A stretch of 64,000 nucleotides of DNA from Macrophomina tecta (lineage: Eukaryota > Ascomycota > Dothideomycetes > Botryosphaeriales > Botryosphaeriaceae): contig JAKSGN010000043.1 in NCBI GenBank assembly GCA_024180945.1, forward strand, positions 124,001 to 188,000, written 5' to 3'. Numbering within the stretch: the first letter of the stretch is position 1; each line of letters opens with the position of its first letter. A model generated the notes under the pieces. The model saw nothing but the letters and a program-made list of their open reading frames with translations. It had not been told where the DNA came from and made no database searches. Positions 35,763 to 48,785 of the stretch are shown here, one piece after another. Made by a program: the position numbers and the translations under genes.

Positions 35763-38235
35763 TTATCTAATTCCTTAAGAATTAGGTATAGTAATATAAC
35801 CTCGCCGGCCGATTCGCTAAGATTACTATTTACCCGTTTTAGATTTCTAGAGGCTCGCTTACCTCTAGTCTTCTCTTATATTAAAATACTTTAACTTATT
35901 TATCGGTACCGTTTCTTTTAACTTAGTACTATCTAGCTCGGCTAAATAGTAGGTCTTTATCTCTACGTTAATATAGGTTATCTAGTATAGCCCTTTCTAG
36001 TGAAAGATAAATTTCTTATTCTACCACGTAAGGTTCTTAGTTTTATATAATAATACTAAGGTTTCTAGAAGCAATGGCTTATCTTTATTATAAAGGTAAT
36101 AATACTTATTAAAGTATTTTTATAAGCTTTCTTTTTTCTCTTTATATATAGCTTTACTATTTCTTTAGCTTCTTTTCTATAATCGAGTTCTTTTACTTTA
36201 GCTATTAGAAGCTCTTTTATTATTTTTATAGTTTTCTAGTTAATAGTCTTCTAGTTTTTTACTTTAAGGTCTACTAGAAGAATTAAATTACTTCTATATA
36301 AAAGCTTAGCTAGCGTTATTCTAGTAGTAGCTTTAGTAGTAGAGCGATCTATCTAAAGTATAGTATAGAAATAATTAGGCTACTCCTAGTTAGTTTTAGT
36401 AATAAGCTTTACTAAAAAATCTTTAATTAGCTTATATTCTACTTTTACTAACCTATAAACTATTACGTAATAGACTAAAATTTCTACTCGTTTAATTTCT
36501 TATTAAGCTAGTAAGCACTCTACTTTATTCTTATTCTCCGGGCCTTCGTTAACTATAATAATCCTAGGGTATTTGTGCCTATAGATAATATCTTAGTAGA
36601 TAAACTTAGTAATAGTCTTTAAAGTATTTTTTCGTAGTATTCTTTCTTTAGGCTAGTTAGACACCGATTCGCAGGCTATTATAATAAACTTATACTCTTT
36701 TACTTTTAGTATTTTTATTATATTAATTTTCTATTTCTTTCTTATAACTAAACTCTATAATAGATATAGCTAGGCTTTCTTTTGTACCGCGTCCCTACGC
36801 TAATACTCTATATAGGTAGTATAGTATTTTTTAATATTCTCTTATACTTCTAGCTAGTAGTATTAATTAGTTATTTTATAGTATATAGCCTCTCTTTCTT
36901 TATAACTATATTTATTATATAGTAAACGAATTACCTCTTACTTTCTCTTATTACTATTTATAACTCTTTAAATTAGACTAGTTCTTATTACTTTCTAAAA
37001 TAGTATATATTTTTAAACTATATACTTAAGTGCTCTTCTTTTAAAGCTAGTAAATTCTTTCTTTATAAGCCGCGGTAGTCTACGTAAGGCCGTTAACTAC
37101 TAAGCGATATTTAACTACTATTCTAACTAATATATCTTATCTAGTGGGTTTCTAATATTAGATTCTTTCTAAGTAAAGGCCTAATCTTTTTTTTAACTAC
37201 TATCTTTAGCTATCTCTATAGAAAAAGCTCGGTATCTTAAGGTTCTAGGCCTTAGATCTTATAGTACTAGATTCTTTAGACCCCTAGATTTCTATTCTCT
37301 AGTTTTCTAGAGTCTAGTTTCCTAGTATTCTTAATCCTAGCTATTAGAAATTCTAAGCTTATAATCTTTAGTTTCTACTTTAGAGTTTTCTATTCTCGAG
37401 GCCCTAGTTTCTAAGCGTTTATTTCCCTAGTTTCTAGTTCTTAATCCTAAGTTTCCTTCGCTAGGGTCCTTAGTTTCTAGTCGACTAAGCTAGGTATCTA
37501 CCTAGTTATCTAAGTCTTAACCTAAGTTTTTATATTTCCCGGGCCTAAGTCTTCTTCTAGATAATATATTAGCTATAATATTCTTATTTTCTAGAATATA
37601 TTATACCTTAAAATCTATAAGATAGATCTAGGCAAGCTATTTAGTAATTAGTACTCTAGGTAAATTTATTACCATCCGCTAAAGTTAAGTAACTAGGACT
37701 TCGTAGTTCATTTTTACTACGAATTATACTTTATAGAGCTAATAGCGGAACCGCTTTAGTCCGTATATAAGCGCTTTATATTTTAGTTTACTGCTATTAT
37801 ACTTTTTCTTAGTAAAGGACTAAATTCTAGATTTAAATTACGTAGGGTACCTTCTTTTATTACAGCTAATCTAAGCTAAGTATATGCTCTATTCTTACTT
37901 TAAAGCGTCTACTTATATAATAATTTTACTATAGCCTTTCTTATAATTAACCGGTATTAGAGGAGGGAAGAAAGTAATAGCTACTTTAAGCTTATCTATA
38001 GCTTTCTAGTACTTATTTATCTATTTAAAAACGATATTTTTTCTAAAAAGATTGTATAATAGCTTAGCGCTTATACTATAGTAGAATACCTATACTCGAT
38101 AGTAATCGTAAAGTCTAAGAAATTCTTATATTTCTCGTTAGTTCTAATAGGGTAGCTAATTTAGAATTTTCTTAATTTTTTTTAGGTTAGAGTGCCTCCT
38201 ATTAGCGTTATAGATATAACCTAAAATAGCTATAC
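35763..38235 (-). pseudogene. Element A' pol fragment: RNase H and integrase
   Basis: Minus-strand homologue of D from about 45650 to 48124: pol end at 35763, integrase about 36300-36990, RNase H about 37560-37920. Cut at 38235 by insertion of B'. Heavily mutated. Confidence 0.82.
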
Positions 38236-38425
38236 TATAAGTAAATAAGTTAGTTATAAGCAGGGAGCCTTTAAAGAATTATATTCTTAGATATAAATCC
38301 TTAGTAGTATAGAATTTACTCCTTAGTAGTATTATATACTAGGGGCCTATACGTAGCACGTAATAAGCATGTAGAATATATAATATAAGTACTCTAAGGG
38401 TATACTAGGGCCTATTATTCTAATA
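38236..38425 (-). repeat. 3' LTR of element B' with adjacent polypurine tract
   Basis: 190 bp, homologous to both B LTRs. Directly inside it lies CTATCCCCCCCTCTAG (38426-38441), the complement of a G-rich polypurine tract, which fixes the orientation. Confidence 0.88.
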
Positions 38426-39431
38426 CTATCCCCCCCTCTAGTAGGAATCGCCCTAATTTCTATTAGAAGGTATTATATTAGTACCTTATTAAAAAATCTT
38501 TAGTAAGAAAAAAGAGTGCACCTAATTACTATATAAGATATAGTATTATATATTAGCTATAGGCGTTGTGTAGTAAGATAAGTTAGTCTTATTACGTAGC
38601 TATTACTACGAATAATAAATAAAGAATAATAAATTAATAGAAAAATAAGAAAATATATTACTAAGCGGTTATTAGTAATACTAGTAGTATACTATACGTA
38701 TAAAAAATATAGGTAATAGTATATTAGCATAGTTTTTTCTTTATTATTAGGTATTATTACTATTAAGAACAATAGGAGTTAGCCTTATATAATAATACTA
38801 GCGAATATACTAATTAGTAACTTATATATGTTAATAATACTTATAGAGCACGAGGTCGTTTTTTCGATAGCTTTAATAGATATAATAACCCCCCGTATTT
38901 TCCTAGATTTTTATAGTTTAGATCTAGTTTTTCTTCTTTAACTAAAATATCTTTAACTAATATTAACTCTTTTTATTACTTCTTTCTTCTAAATAACTAT
39001 TACTATATAGACCCCTTTCGGCTTTATTTACTTAGGTTACTTCTATAATAAACTTCCGTAAATGCCTATTACGAGTAATATAGTAAAGCTTCTCTCTTAT
39101 CTTTAGCCGTAGCCTAGTTTAGTAGTAGTATACTATATACATTACGTGCGCTACTAGGGCACGATGCGCTACTATGAGAATAAAGTATAGGTTAATTTTA
39201 TATCTATAGAGCTTCTTAGGGGGCTTCGCTAGATCTACTTTAAGAATCTATTCTATACTAAGTATAATCGATATATAAAGAATAGTTATAAATATACTTC
39301 GATAAGTATACTTTTTTTCTACTTTTCTTATACTTTTCGTATACTTTTATACTACTTATATTCGTTACTAATAATAAAATTTATTTTTAGGTTTTCCCTT
39401 AATTTCGCTATACTACTAATTTACTATTATT
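38426..39431 (-). other. 3' non-coding tail of B'
   Basis: About 1 kb corresponding to 22913-23889 of B. No frame is readable; RIP-mutated. Confidence 0.6.
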
Positions 39432-39830
39432 CTATTATAATAGCTTCGATGGCACTCCCGATAAGAAGATACTAGAGTTTATAGAGAAGAATATACTTAT
39501 ACTATATAAGTATACTAGTGCGTTAGGAGAGGTAGTATCGGTATATAAGAAGTAAAAGGCGAAGAAGATTACGGCTACTAGTAGCTATAGTAACTAGTAA
39601 TATATATATAATATATTACGCTCAGAGAATTAGTAGCATTATTAGGCTAGATTAGATAGAATTAGCTTAATAAAGCTAACTAATAAAGTAGTAGATAAGA
39701 AGTTTAAGAATAAGTACTTTATATAAATATCTAATATAAATAAGAAGTAGTTCTAGTATAGCTTAAATATAAAGTAGATACTTTTCTAGAGCCCTTCTTT
39801 ATAAATTAAGTATTTTTTTTAATATTTCTT
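39432..39830 (+). pseudogene. B' copy of the antisense ORF
   Basis: Plus-strand counterpart of 22490-22912. Same phase over about 130 codons, with YNSFDGTPDKKILEFIEKN and SLIKLTNKVVDKKFKNKYF. Stops are TAG/TAA of RIP type. The preserved phase in a second copy is the main support for a former gene. Confidence 0.45.
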
Positions 39831-40428
39831 CTTATTCTTTAATCCTAGGGGGTATCCTCGCTATAGCTTACTTATAGTTTACGTTTTACCTACGTTTCGC
39901 TTGCGTTTTAGCTAGGTGTTCTAGAAAGTAGAATTTTCTTTAAGATAATTCTATAAAAGCTCTCTATAATTATCTAACTTTTCTTCCTACTTCTACTTAT
40001 TATATTTATAGGGCTAGCCGAGTTATTTAAATAAATATTACCTTAGTAGCCCTTCTTTATAGGCTACTATAACTTTGACTTTCTAGTATTTACTATTGTC
40101 AATTTCTTTAACTAGTAGCGGTTAGAACCCTAGTCTAGCCGTATATACTTCTAGTAGTATAACGTTAAAAACATTATATAGCCGGGATATAGATTATAGT
40201 AGATCTAGGCGATAGGTCTAGGGGCTAATTTTCTCTAGAATCTAAAATAGCTTTAGGTAACGATTATTAAGCTTCTTATAAGACCGTTTAGTTCTAATAT
40301 TCCTTACTAAGAGAAGGACTAGTTATCTAATATTAAAATATATTTCGATTCGGTTTTAGTTATAGTATTCTATTTAGAGCTCCTAGGAGTGTTTAAGGAA
40401 TTTCGTAGCTAATTTCTATACTTTACGT
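39831..40428 (-). pseudogene. B' pol C-terminal part with chromodomain
   Basis: Minus-strand homologue of 21890-22500 of B, including the chromodomain (about 39950-40120). It ends at the D insertion; ACGT at 40425-40428 is the left half of the 4-bp duplication. Confidence 0.75.
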
Positions 40429-40894
40429 TATTATAGGGCAGAAGGCAGGTAAGCTAGTTAAGGCGAGAATAGTTCTTTCTATATAAAGAATAGGACTTTA
40501 ATAGGCGGCTTAAGAAGAGGGCTCTAATTAGCGCATTAGAAGGGGGCCCTCCACTACAACACGGCTACGGGAGTATAATAGAAATAACGATAACGGGTAA
40601 CGTTCACCAGTGCGGAACGAAGTAGGACAACCCTTATTAGAAGAAAGTTTAATTAACGTTTAGATACTACTTCGCGGCGCACTTACGGGGTACGTAGAAG
40701 CGGTAATTCTTCTTCTTCTTCTTTTAGAATAGGTTCTTTTGGTTTTATTACTCTATTTGATCGCCTACGAGACGCTATATAATAGAGTCATTTTAGACCC
40801 TTCTTTTACCCCTCCTTGCCTTCTATACAGTTCTAATCGCCTTTACCCTCTGGCTTACTAGACGCTCTTTTGCGAAGCGTCCCTCCCGTTAATA
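40429..40894 (+). repeat. 5' LTR of element D
   Basis: Homologous to 52535-53013. It lacks about 13 bp present in the 3' LTR (near 52665, AGAGCAGACTT) and in the A 3' LTR, so the deletion is private to this copy. Confidence 0.92.
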
Positions 40895-41438
40895 AATTTA
40901 GAGCCTAACGCGGGGGGCTAGCACAGCTACCGAACAGTCGTAAGGCTCGCAGCGAGTACTTTAGGGAAGAAAAAAAGCTTAGAAACGTACGAAGGCACGA
41001 GGGGAATTTAGTATTAAGGGCCGGGGGACTTATGCCTAGCTAGGCATAAGTCTCCCTGAGGAAATCAGTTTGACCCTAAAGGGACGTAGCCCGAGTATTA
41101 CCCCGTACAAAACCGATTTAGGTTACGGTACTTCCGAGAATCCTAAGGATAGTTCTACTTCGTCGTAGACGACTACGAATAAGGAGCATCCTACGAAGAC
41201 ATATAAAAATAATAGGGTAGCGACCGCGCATCCTATCTAGTTACGGTTTATCACCTTTAGAGTCGAAATCCGCATTACTAAGGACGGCCTTGCCGAGTTT
41301 ATTATTAATGACTTGGGTGCGGATAGAGGCTTTATAAAAAGGCTTTATTATCTTATACTAGGAATAATAATAGGATTTAGATTTTTATTCTATTTATTAG
41401 TATATAAGTTTTTGGACTGCTACCTTCATAGGCGTACA
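40895..41438 (+). other. Leader of element D, with one palindrome
   Basis: 544 bp between LTR and gag start. A perfect 26-bp palindrome (GACTTATGCCTAG and its complement) lies at 41027-41052. A primer-binding site was not recognised. Confidence 0.65.
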
Positions 41439-43976
41439 ATGGTTAGCAATGATTCGGATTTATCGGAACTAAAAGATTTACTAGATCTAAGAAACTAACC
41501 TATTATTCTTTAAGTAGCTTAATTAATAAGCGATCCTATAGATTTCTCTAATATAAGGATAAGCGACAATCCTACGCCGCCTATAGTAGCGGTGTTCTAG
41601 GACGACTAAGCCGCCTCGCCACGTATAGATACTATAACGAGCGGAAACGAATAGATCTCCCTTACTTTTAACCAGCTTCGTTAATTACTAAGAAAAAGCT
41701 CGACGAGTGTTCGGTATAGTAAGGCTTTCCCAATACCTAGTTTAAGAAATGCACCCGTCTTTAATGAAACTAATGCGTTAAAGTTCTTTAAGAACTTTAA
41801 GTATCTTACTAACAATAATAGCTACTCGAAGAGTGAAATAGTAGAGCGCGTACCGCACTACTATAAGAACTTTATTGCGGAGTCCATTAGGAAGACGCGC
41901 GCATTTAAAGACCACGATTAGAAGGCCTTAAAGAGGTCTATACTATATAAATACCAGGACTACGAAAAACGCGAAACGCTATTTCGCAAGGAAATACTAT
42001 ACGAGTACGTAAAGCGTAAGGACTAGAAAGAGTAGAGGAAAACTATATCTAGGCTACGATAGTATTCGGTCTTCTTTTATACGATTTCTTAGAGCCTCTT
42101 AGAGAAAGGTAAGATTTCTCCTCGAGAGTAGACTAAGCTATTTCTATAAGGAATACCACGAGAAATATTAGCGTTTCTTTTTAAAGAATGCCGAATCGAC
42201 TAGAGGAGCTCGCATACCTATAACTATGAGGTAATTAGGACTCGACTAGATAAAGAGCTTACGTCGAAAGAATCTTATATGAAGCTCCTTAGAAAGGACC
42301 AGCACATTAATCTTACCCCGCTCGGAATACTCGGAAGCATAGAGAACCGAAAGAAGCGTACTAATATACGAGAGGCTAAGTCTATCGTTTAGACTAGTCT
42401 ACTATATTAACGGATGGCCCCTTAATAGACTTTATTAAACCCGAGGATATCGACTAATAAGGAAGTTAACACTCTAGCTAAGCAACTTAAGAACCTAGTA
42501 ATTAGTACGGGTAAGCACTTTTTAGTTACTTTAGCTAAGAAAATTCTAGATGAAGCTCCGAACCACCCGATTCGTAATAATATTCTATTAAGAGCGCGCT
42601 TTATAATTAAGCTCATACCCGATTATTTACGGGATCAATTCGATGCACCTAGAGGAAATAGGGGCAACCCTTAGAGCCGGAACTTTAGCTTAGGGCCGCC
42701 CAATAATGGCTATTGCTACGGTAGGTACAGGAAAAAACACCGTTAGCCCGAGGAGTGTATAGATATAGTACGCGGTCGAGACCAAGGCCGTTAGTATTAG
42801 AACGATAGACGACGATTCTTCCTTAGACGATCGCACGGTCTAACGGATCGGCCGTTAGCTTTAGGCTATAACAACAAGCTTTAAACGCTTAAGGCTAAAG
42901 CGACGGAAGAAGATTATTCTAAGAAGAATAAAAAATCCGTAACGATTAAGAGTATTCTAGATGCTAACCGCTTCTAGATAGATAACGAGTTAGATATAAA
43001 GGACTTCAAACTCTAGACTAACGCGCAAGACATTTTTAGTTTAGATTTTAACGAGAACCTAGTGCGGGTAATACGGGAATAGCCGAACCGCGCTAGTAAG
43101 AAAAAGAGACCAGTGCCTAACGAAGGTATTAGAAAGGAGTACCTAGGTACTATTAAAGGGTTTAGGCCCGGACGCATCTAGAAAATCGATAACGATGAGG
43201 TGGGAAGAATATTAGAAGAACGAGTAAGAAAAGTAGAGAATTCTACGTGAGGCGAGCTAAGTACTACTATGAAGCCTCCGCGTGATCGGTATACGCCTAA
43301 GGGCCGTGGGACGAGTCCGGAAAGATCGCAGACCTTACCCGCTATAGAGAACTAGCTAGAAGATATTAAATCGATTATTAGTCTAGCTACGCAAAGACTA
43401 CTCAAGGCGATAGAGCCGTATAAAAAGCTCTTTCGGGTATACGCCGAATAGAATAAGGTATATAACGCGGTAAAGAAAGCTTAAAGCTCTAGGCGTAGAG
43501 CAATACGCTAGATATAACCGGTAAGAGCGGCTTAGCTATACTTTTAGGAAACGAAGCTATAAGAAGTAGCGATATCGTAATTAATAACCGTGAATTCGAT
43601 AACGAGCCTAGGAAGAATAAGCGGCTCGGAAGCCTATAACTTATATAATACGATAGGCCGGGTACTAACTATGAAGACATGCCCTATTAGCAGAGGTTTA
43701 GTAGGCCTATATATAGGTTAGACGATTAATATTCTCTTTAATACTAGGTTAGAGGTAAACATGATTTCTAGAAGCGCGGCCGAGAAATATAGCCTCTTCA
43801 TAGAAATCCTACTAAAAAGGATTAAAACCTATAAGGTTATACCTATTACGGGTCTAGCGGTGGACTTTATTAGATTTATTTCGTTTACCTATCTATGGCT
43901 TAGATCGTCGAACTTCCCGGTTACCTTCTTTATATTAGAGTATAGTAGTATCGATGCTATTATCGGTGTTCTATAG
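41439..43976 (+). pseudogene. Element D gag and protease
   Basis: One phase from ATG 41439 (MVSNDSDLSELKDLLDLRN) to the protease end near 43976, with RIP-type stops. Helical capsid-like region about 41750-42650. A zinc-knuckle-like CYG...H...EEC sits near 42714-42765. Protease core FNTRLEVNMISRSAAE (about 43726-43775) corresponds to D-T-G-A-E-V-N-M-I-S; the catalytic Asp appears as Asn, another G-to-A change. The last part is the stretch duplicated at the very start of the window in element A. Confidence 0.8.
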
Positions 43977-46900
43977 ATGCAGTTCGCTAGCTTCGGGCTA
44001 TAGTATTAGACTAATAGAAGAGTTTTATATTAGGTGCACTCGATACTAAATAAGGTAAAGATTACCTTCTATACGAGTTAGCGCGATAAATCGCTAGGCT
44101 ACTAAAAGGTTAATATTCAGCCGAGGGTTAAAGAAGTAGATAATAAAGATAATAAGGAATACCTAAAAGACTAAGTAGGACCGGGTATATAGAAGCCCGG
44201 GCCTGCGCAGCGACCTTAGTAAAGGATAAAGTCCTAGTAGAAGACGGCGATATAAAGTTATAGGCGTGGCGTTTTACGCCGGTGCGTGTGGAGAATAAAG
44301 GTAAAGACCCTCTAGAAAAGGTAATTAAGGCGAACCGATAGAAAGGCGCCAAGGCACTAAAAGACTTATACTTAGCTAGATATAAGTCTCTAGTCCGTGC
44401 GCCTGGAGACTTATATCTGGTTAGGTATAAGTCTTCCGCCGAGAATACGCCGAACCTCGAGCACCCTCCCGTGAGTAAGGATGGTAAGTAGCGTGCGTAG
44501 GTGCGTAACGATTTTTCTTTATCCCTCTTTACCTTAACCCGTTTTAATAATTTGTCTATTGCGAACGATTCGTTTTAGCGCAGGAAGTTTAAGGAACTAA
44601 AAGGGAGGTTAAACCTCTAGAAAAACTAGAAAAAATAAGTAAGTACGATGTATAAAAGGAAAGCTGATAAAGTATAACTAGTAGGTAATTCTAATCCGGA
44701 TAGAAGCGTGCCCGAGATAAATTAGCTTTAGAAACAAGAGGCTATCGAATGGGGATAAGCTATTTCGACTAGGCTACCGGATAGCCCCTACGATTACCTA
44801 GTTACTAAGAAGTTTAGTAAACTAGTAAGGAGAGCTCGCCTAACCCTAGAGCGGATTAAGAAACTAAATATTAGCGATATAGTAACTAAGTAAGAAAAAG
44901 AGCTACTGCTCGAGATACTCTTTAACCGTAAATAGGCGTTGTTCTAGACCTTTAAGGAAAAAGGCAAAATTAGTAGTAGGGTTATACTATCCGCTATAAT
45001 TAAAACTATTCCGCATAAACCATAGTAACTAAAAGAAATTTAAGTCCCGAGAGCCCTTTAGAAGAAAGTTATTATAATGCTAGAGAATAGACTAAAAAAG
45101 AAAGTTCTAGAGTATAGTAACTTCTCGTACTAAAATCTATTCTTCCTAGTGAAGAAGAAGGATAGAAAGTACTAATTAATTAACTCTACGGTTAATATTA
45201 ACTAAGTAATAATTAGGGATATATACCCCCCTCCGAACGCTAACGAATTCGCGAAGCACTTCTTTAGAAAGAAGGTTCTTAGTCTTTTAGACTTTCTTTC
45301 TAGGTATAACCAGATGCCTCTAGCGAAGGAAAGCCGAGATCTAACGGCTTTTAATACTCTAATTAGTCTTTTACGTTGCACGACTATTCCGTAGGGAGCG
45401 ACTAACTCGGTAGCGTAGTTTTAGCGCGCTATTATATTTATTCTTAAAGATTGTATTCCATAAAAGGCTCGGAACTATATCGACGATATTATAGTCGACG
45501 GACCACGATCTAACTATAAAAATAAAGAGATCGAACCCGGTTTACGAAGATTTATAGTTAAATATATCTAGAACCTTAATACTACGCTCTACGATATAGA
45601 GAGAGCGGGCTATACGGTTTTAGCGAAGAAGACGTACTTCTGCTAAGAGGGCATGGCTATTCTAGGCTATATATATAACGCTGATGGGAGGCACCCTAAC
45701 CTAAAGAAGGTCGAGAAGATCCTAAACTAGCTACCTTATTAGAACCTATGAGAAGTACGCGAATTTCTTAGACTCTACGGTTACTATCGAGTGTAGGTGT
45801 TTTACTACAGTATAAGTACTAAACCGTTATATAACCTTCTTAAGAAGAACGTCGTCTTTAAATAGACGAACGAGTGCTAAGAGGCTATGGATAAGCTTAA
45901 AGTGGCTATTACTTTCTTTTCTTCTCTAATGCCGATTGATTATAAGGAAGGCCATGGTGAAATTATAATATAGGTAGACGCCTCGAAGCATAGATAGGGC
46001 GCGCATTTAGCTTAGATAGGCCGTAATGGGAAAAGGCGCCCTATACGATTCGAGTCTAGGGTCTAGTCCTTAGCTAAGAAAAAGTATAATAGCGGTAAGC
46101 TAGAATATAAAGCGCTCGTATACGGACTAAAGCGGTTTCGCTATTAGCTCTACGGAGTGTAATTTGTGGTGAAAATGGACTGTAAAGTCCTGGTTGCTTA
46201 ACTTTAGCGTACGGTAACGGATTTGCCTAGTGCGTTAATTACTAGATGGCTTACCTGGATCTACCTTATGGATTTTAAGGTACGACATATCCCTGGAAAT
46301 AAGAATATTGTAGCCGATACGTTGTCCCGTAGAAGGCTTAGACCCGGGAAACGAGAAGAGATAGGTGGGGACTTAGATAACTAGGTAGATGCCTAGCTTA
46401 GTCGACTAGGGACTAAGGACCCTAGTAAAGGGGACTTGGGATTGAGGACTGGGGACTAGGGAAATAAGCGCCCGGGAACCAGGGCCTCGGGAATAGGGAA
46501 TTTTAAAGCGGGAACCGGAGATTATAAGCTTGGGATTCCTGATGACCGGGATTAAGGGAACTGGGGAACTGGACTCCGGGAGACTAGGGAATAGGAATCT
46601 AGGGGTCCGGGGAATCTAGTACTGCGAGATCTAAGGCCTGGGACCTTAAGGTACCGTGCTTTTTCTACGGGGATAGCTAAAGATAACGGTTGGAGGGAAG
46701 ATTAGGCCCTTACTTAGGAAGAACCTAGTGTCGGGAACCCGCTAAATAAGACGTATTAGTCGGAGTAGTAGTTAGATATCGCTTAGTAATTAACGACCTT
46801 ACGTAGGCTACCGCAGCTTACGAGGAAAGAATTTACTAGCTTTAAAAGAAGAGCGCTTAAGTATATAGTTTAGGGGCGTATATTATTTCGAAAAGCAATA

Positions 46901-48124
46901 AGAACCAGTCCAATTCGAAGGGTAGTAGATAGTAATAAGAGGAAGCAAGAGGTGATTCGTTTACTATATAATAAGTATAGTTATAAAGGAAGAGAGGCTA
47001 TATACCGTAAAACAGCTAATCGATACTACTGGCCAGAAGCATAGAAGGATATTAAAAAGTACTACGCCACCTACGTAGAGTATTAGCGCAGGGACGCGGT
47101 GCGAAAGAAAGCCTAGCTATATCTATTATAGAGTTTAGCCATAAAAGAGAAATGGGAAATCGACGTAATAAAAATACCACGAGTAAGAGGGTATAAGTTT
47201 ATTATAATAGCCCGCGAATTAGTGTCCAACTAGCCTAAAGGAAGGATACTAAGAAAAAATACTTTAAAAGCCGTTGCTAAATTTATCTATAGAGATATTA
47301 TCTACAGATATAGATACCTAAAGATTATTACGGTTAATAGAGGCCCGGAGAATAAGGACGAAGTGGAGCGCCTACTGGCTCGACACGGAATTAAGCGAGT
47401 GGAAATTTCGGCCTATCACGCTATGGCTCATGGATTAGTAGAAGTGGGATATAAGCTAATTAGGGATTCCTTAGTAAAGCTTACCGCTAAAATAGACCGG
47501 GAGTGGCCTGATTATTTCTATGCTGTGCTTTGGGCAGACCGCTCTACGGCTAAAGCGACTACTGGGATGACGCCGGCTGAGCTTTTATACGGGAGCGATT
47601 TGATCCTTCCGGTGAACCTTGAAGTGAAGAATTAGAAGACTATTAACTAGGGAACCGTAAGAACGATAGAGGAGCTCCTAATAGCCAGAGTAAAAGAGCT
47701 CGACCGTAGGAAGAAAGCTAAAGAAACGGTAGAGCTACGCACGAGGAGGAAAAAGAAAGCTTATAAGAAATACTTTAATAAGCATCATCGCCTTTATGAC
47801 GAGGATAAGCCGTTGCTTCTAGGAACCCTAGTGTTGTTATATAAAACTAAGAACCTTACGCGGTGGGATAAGAAGTTTGCCTTTCGCTAGAAAGGACTAT
47901 ACCGGGTGACCTATGTTAATATGGAGACAAGAACCTACCGTTTAGCTAAGTTGGATAGTACTGAGTTAAAAGGAACGGTGCCGGCAAATAGATTAAAGCG
48001 TTTTAACGTGAGAGAAGGCTAAAGGCGAGCGAGCCTTTAGGAAGCCGAGGCAGGTGAGTAGTAATATTAGCGAATCGGCCGGCGAGGTTATGTTGCTGTG
48101 CCTGATCCTCGAGGGATTGGATAA
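43977..48124 (+). pseudogene. Element D pol: RT, RNase H, integrase
   Basis: From about 44290 to TAA 48122-48124 the coding phase is constant and differs from that of gag-protease, so a frameshift lies near 44000-44290. RT: about 45000-45650 with Y-I-D-D at 45476-45487. RNase H: about 45970-46340 (VDASKH, LEYKALVYGLKRF, HIPGNKNIVADTLSRRR). Integrase: about 46950-47640, including a well-preserved stretch 47363-47635 (RHGIKRVEISAYHAMAHGL ... GMTPAELLYGSDLI). The C-terminal part has a GPF-like FAFR...GLYRVTYVN. No chromodomain is seen. RIP-type stops are numerous. Confidence 0.88.
44363..44433 (+). repeat. 45-bp palindromic tandem repeat, two units, in the D pol linker
   Basis: Units at 44363-44388 and 44408-44433, period 45 bp, in phase with RT; encodes DLYLARYKSLVRAPG twice. 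The homologous site in A has three units. Confidence 0.88.
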
Positions 48125-48785
48125 CCCGAGGGGTGTTAACCATGACATGCGCATCTAGTAATGCGCTCGAAGAAATGATGCTGGCGAACCAGGTGAAGAA
48201 AAACGAAAAACGCAGTGGACAAAAACATACTATTTGGATTTGAAATGCACGGAGTTGGACTTGGCTTTGTTTCCTTCGATTGGTTGCAGTAAGTAGTGGT
48301 GAGTGGGAGACTCATGCCTGGCTAGGCATGAGCCTCCCGAGCATAGGCCAGGAAAGCTAAACAGCTGGACCGTTTGTTGCTGAATGAAAGAGCTAGGTGA
48401 CGTGATAGGTGGCGCAAGGTTGTGCCGATTAGGCTGTGCGTGGCCGAAAAAGGATTGGCGGGTGCGCCGTGAATGAAGCGCGCCTGTTCGTAAATAGGAA
48501 TGTGAGAGGCTAGCTGCCTGAAGTGGCTTTCTTTTTTGTTAGGATTATAGGTCTGCCTGTAGGTGTGGCTGCATGCGTGCGAATGCAGGGTCTAACTGCC
48601 TGGATGAGGTGCACGCGGTGCGTGGCTGAATGCAAGAATCTGGGGTATATTAATATACTAACCGTGGCCGACTAACCTATACTCTTTGTCTCTATTAATA
48701 AAATCCTTTTGAGCCTCTTGTTCTGAAAGAGTTTTACTTTATAAACCCTTATTGCTTTGTTCTCTTATACCCTCTTACGTTTAAG
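48125..48785 (+). other. Spacer between pol and ORF2 in D, with one palindrome
   Basis: About 660 bp, among the least RIP-mutated sequence of the element. Palindrome GACTCATGCCTGG...CCAGGCATGAG-like at 48309-48334. It may hold a promoter or internal ribosome entry for ORF2; nothing specific was identified. Confidence 0.6.

Larger units (their letters stand above)
31571..38235 (-). mobile_element. Gypsy copy A' (reverse), outermost element of the nest
   Basis: Reverse complement of D from about 45650 to 52255. It begins abruptly inside the 3' spacer, with no LTR, exactly at the end of A's LTR, and ends at 38235 where B' begins (5-bp flank TATAC at 38231-38235). The missing ends should lie beyond both window edges, which makes A' the oldest layer. 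Heavily RIP-mutated. Palindromes at 31696-31721 and 31740-31765 match those after D ORF2. Confidence 0.85.
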
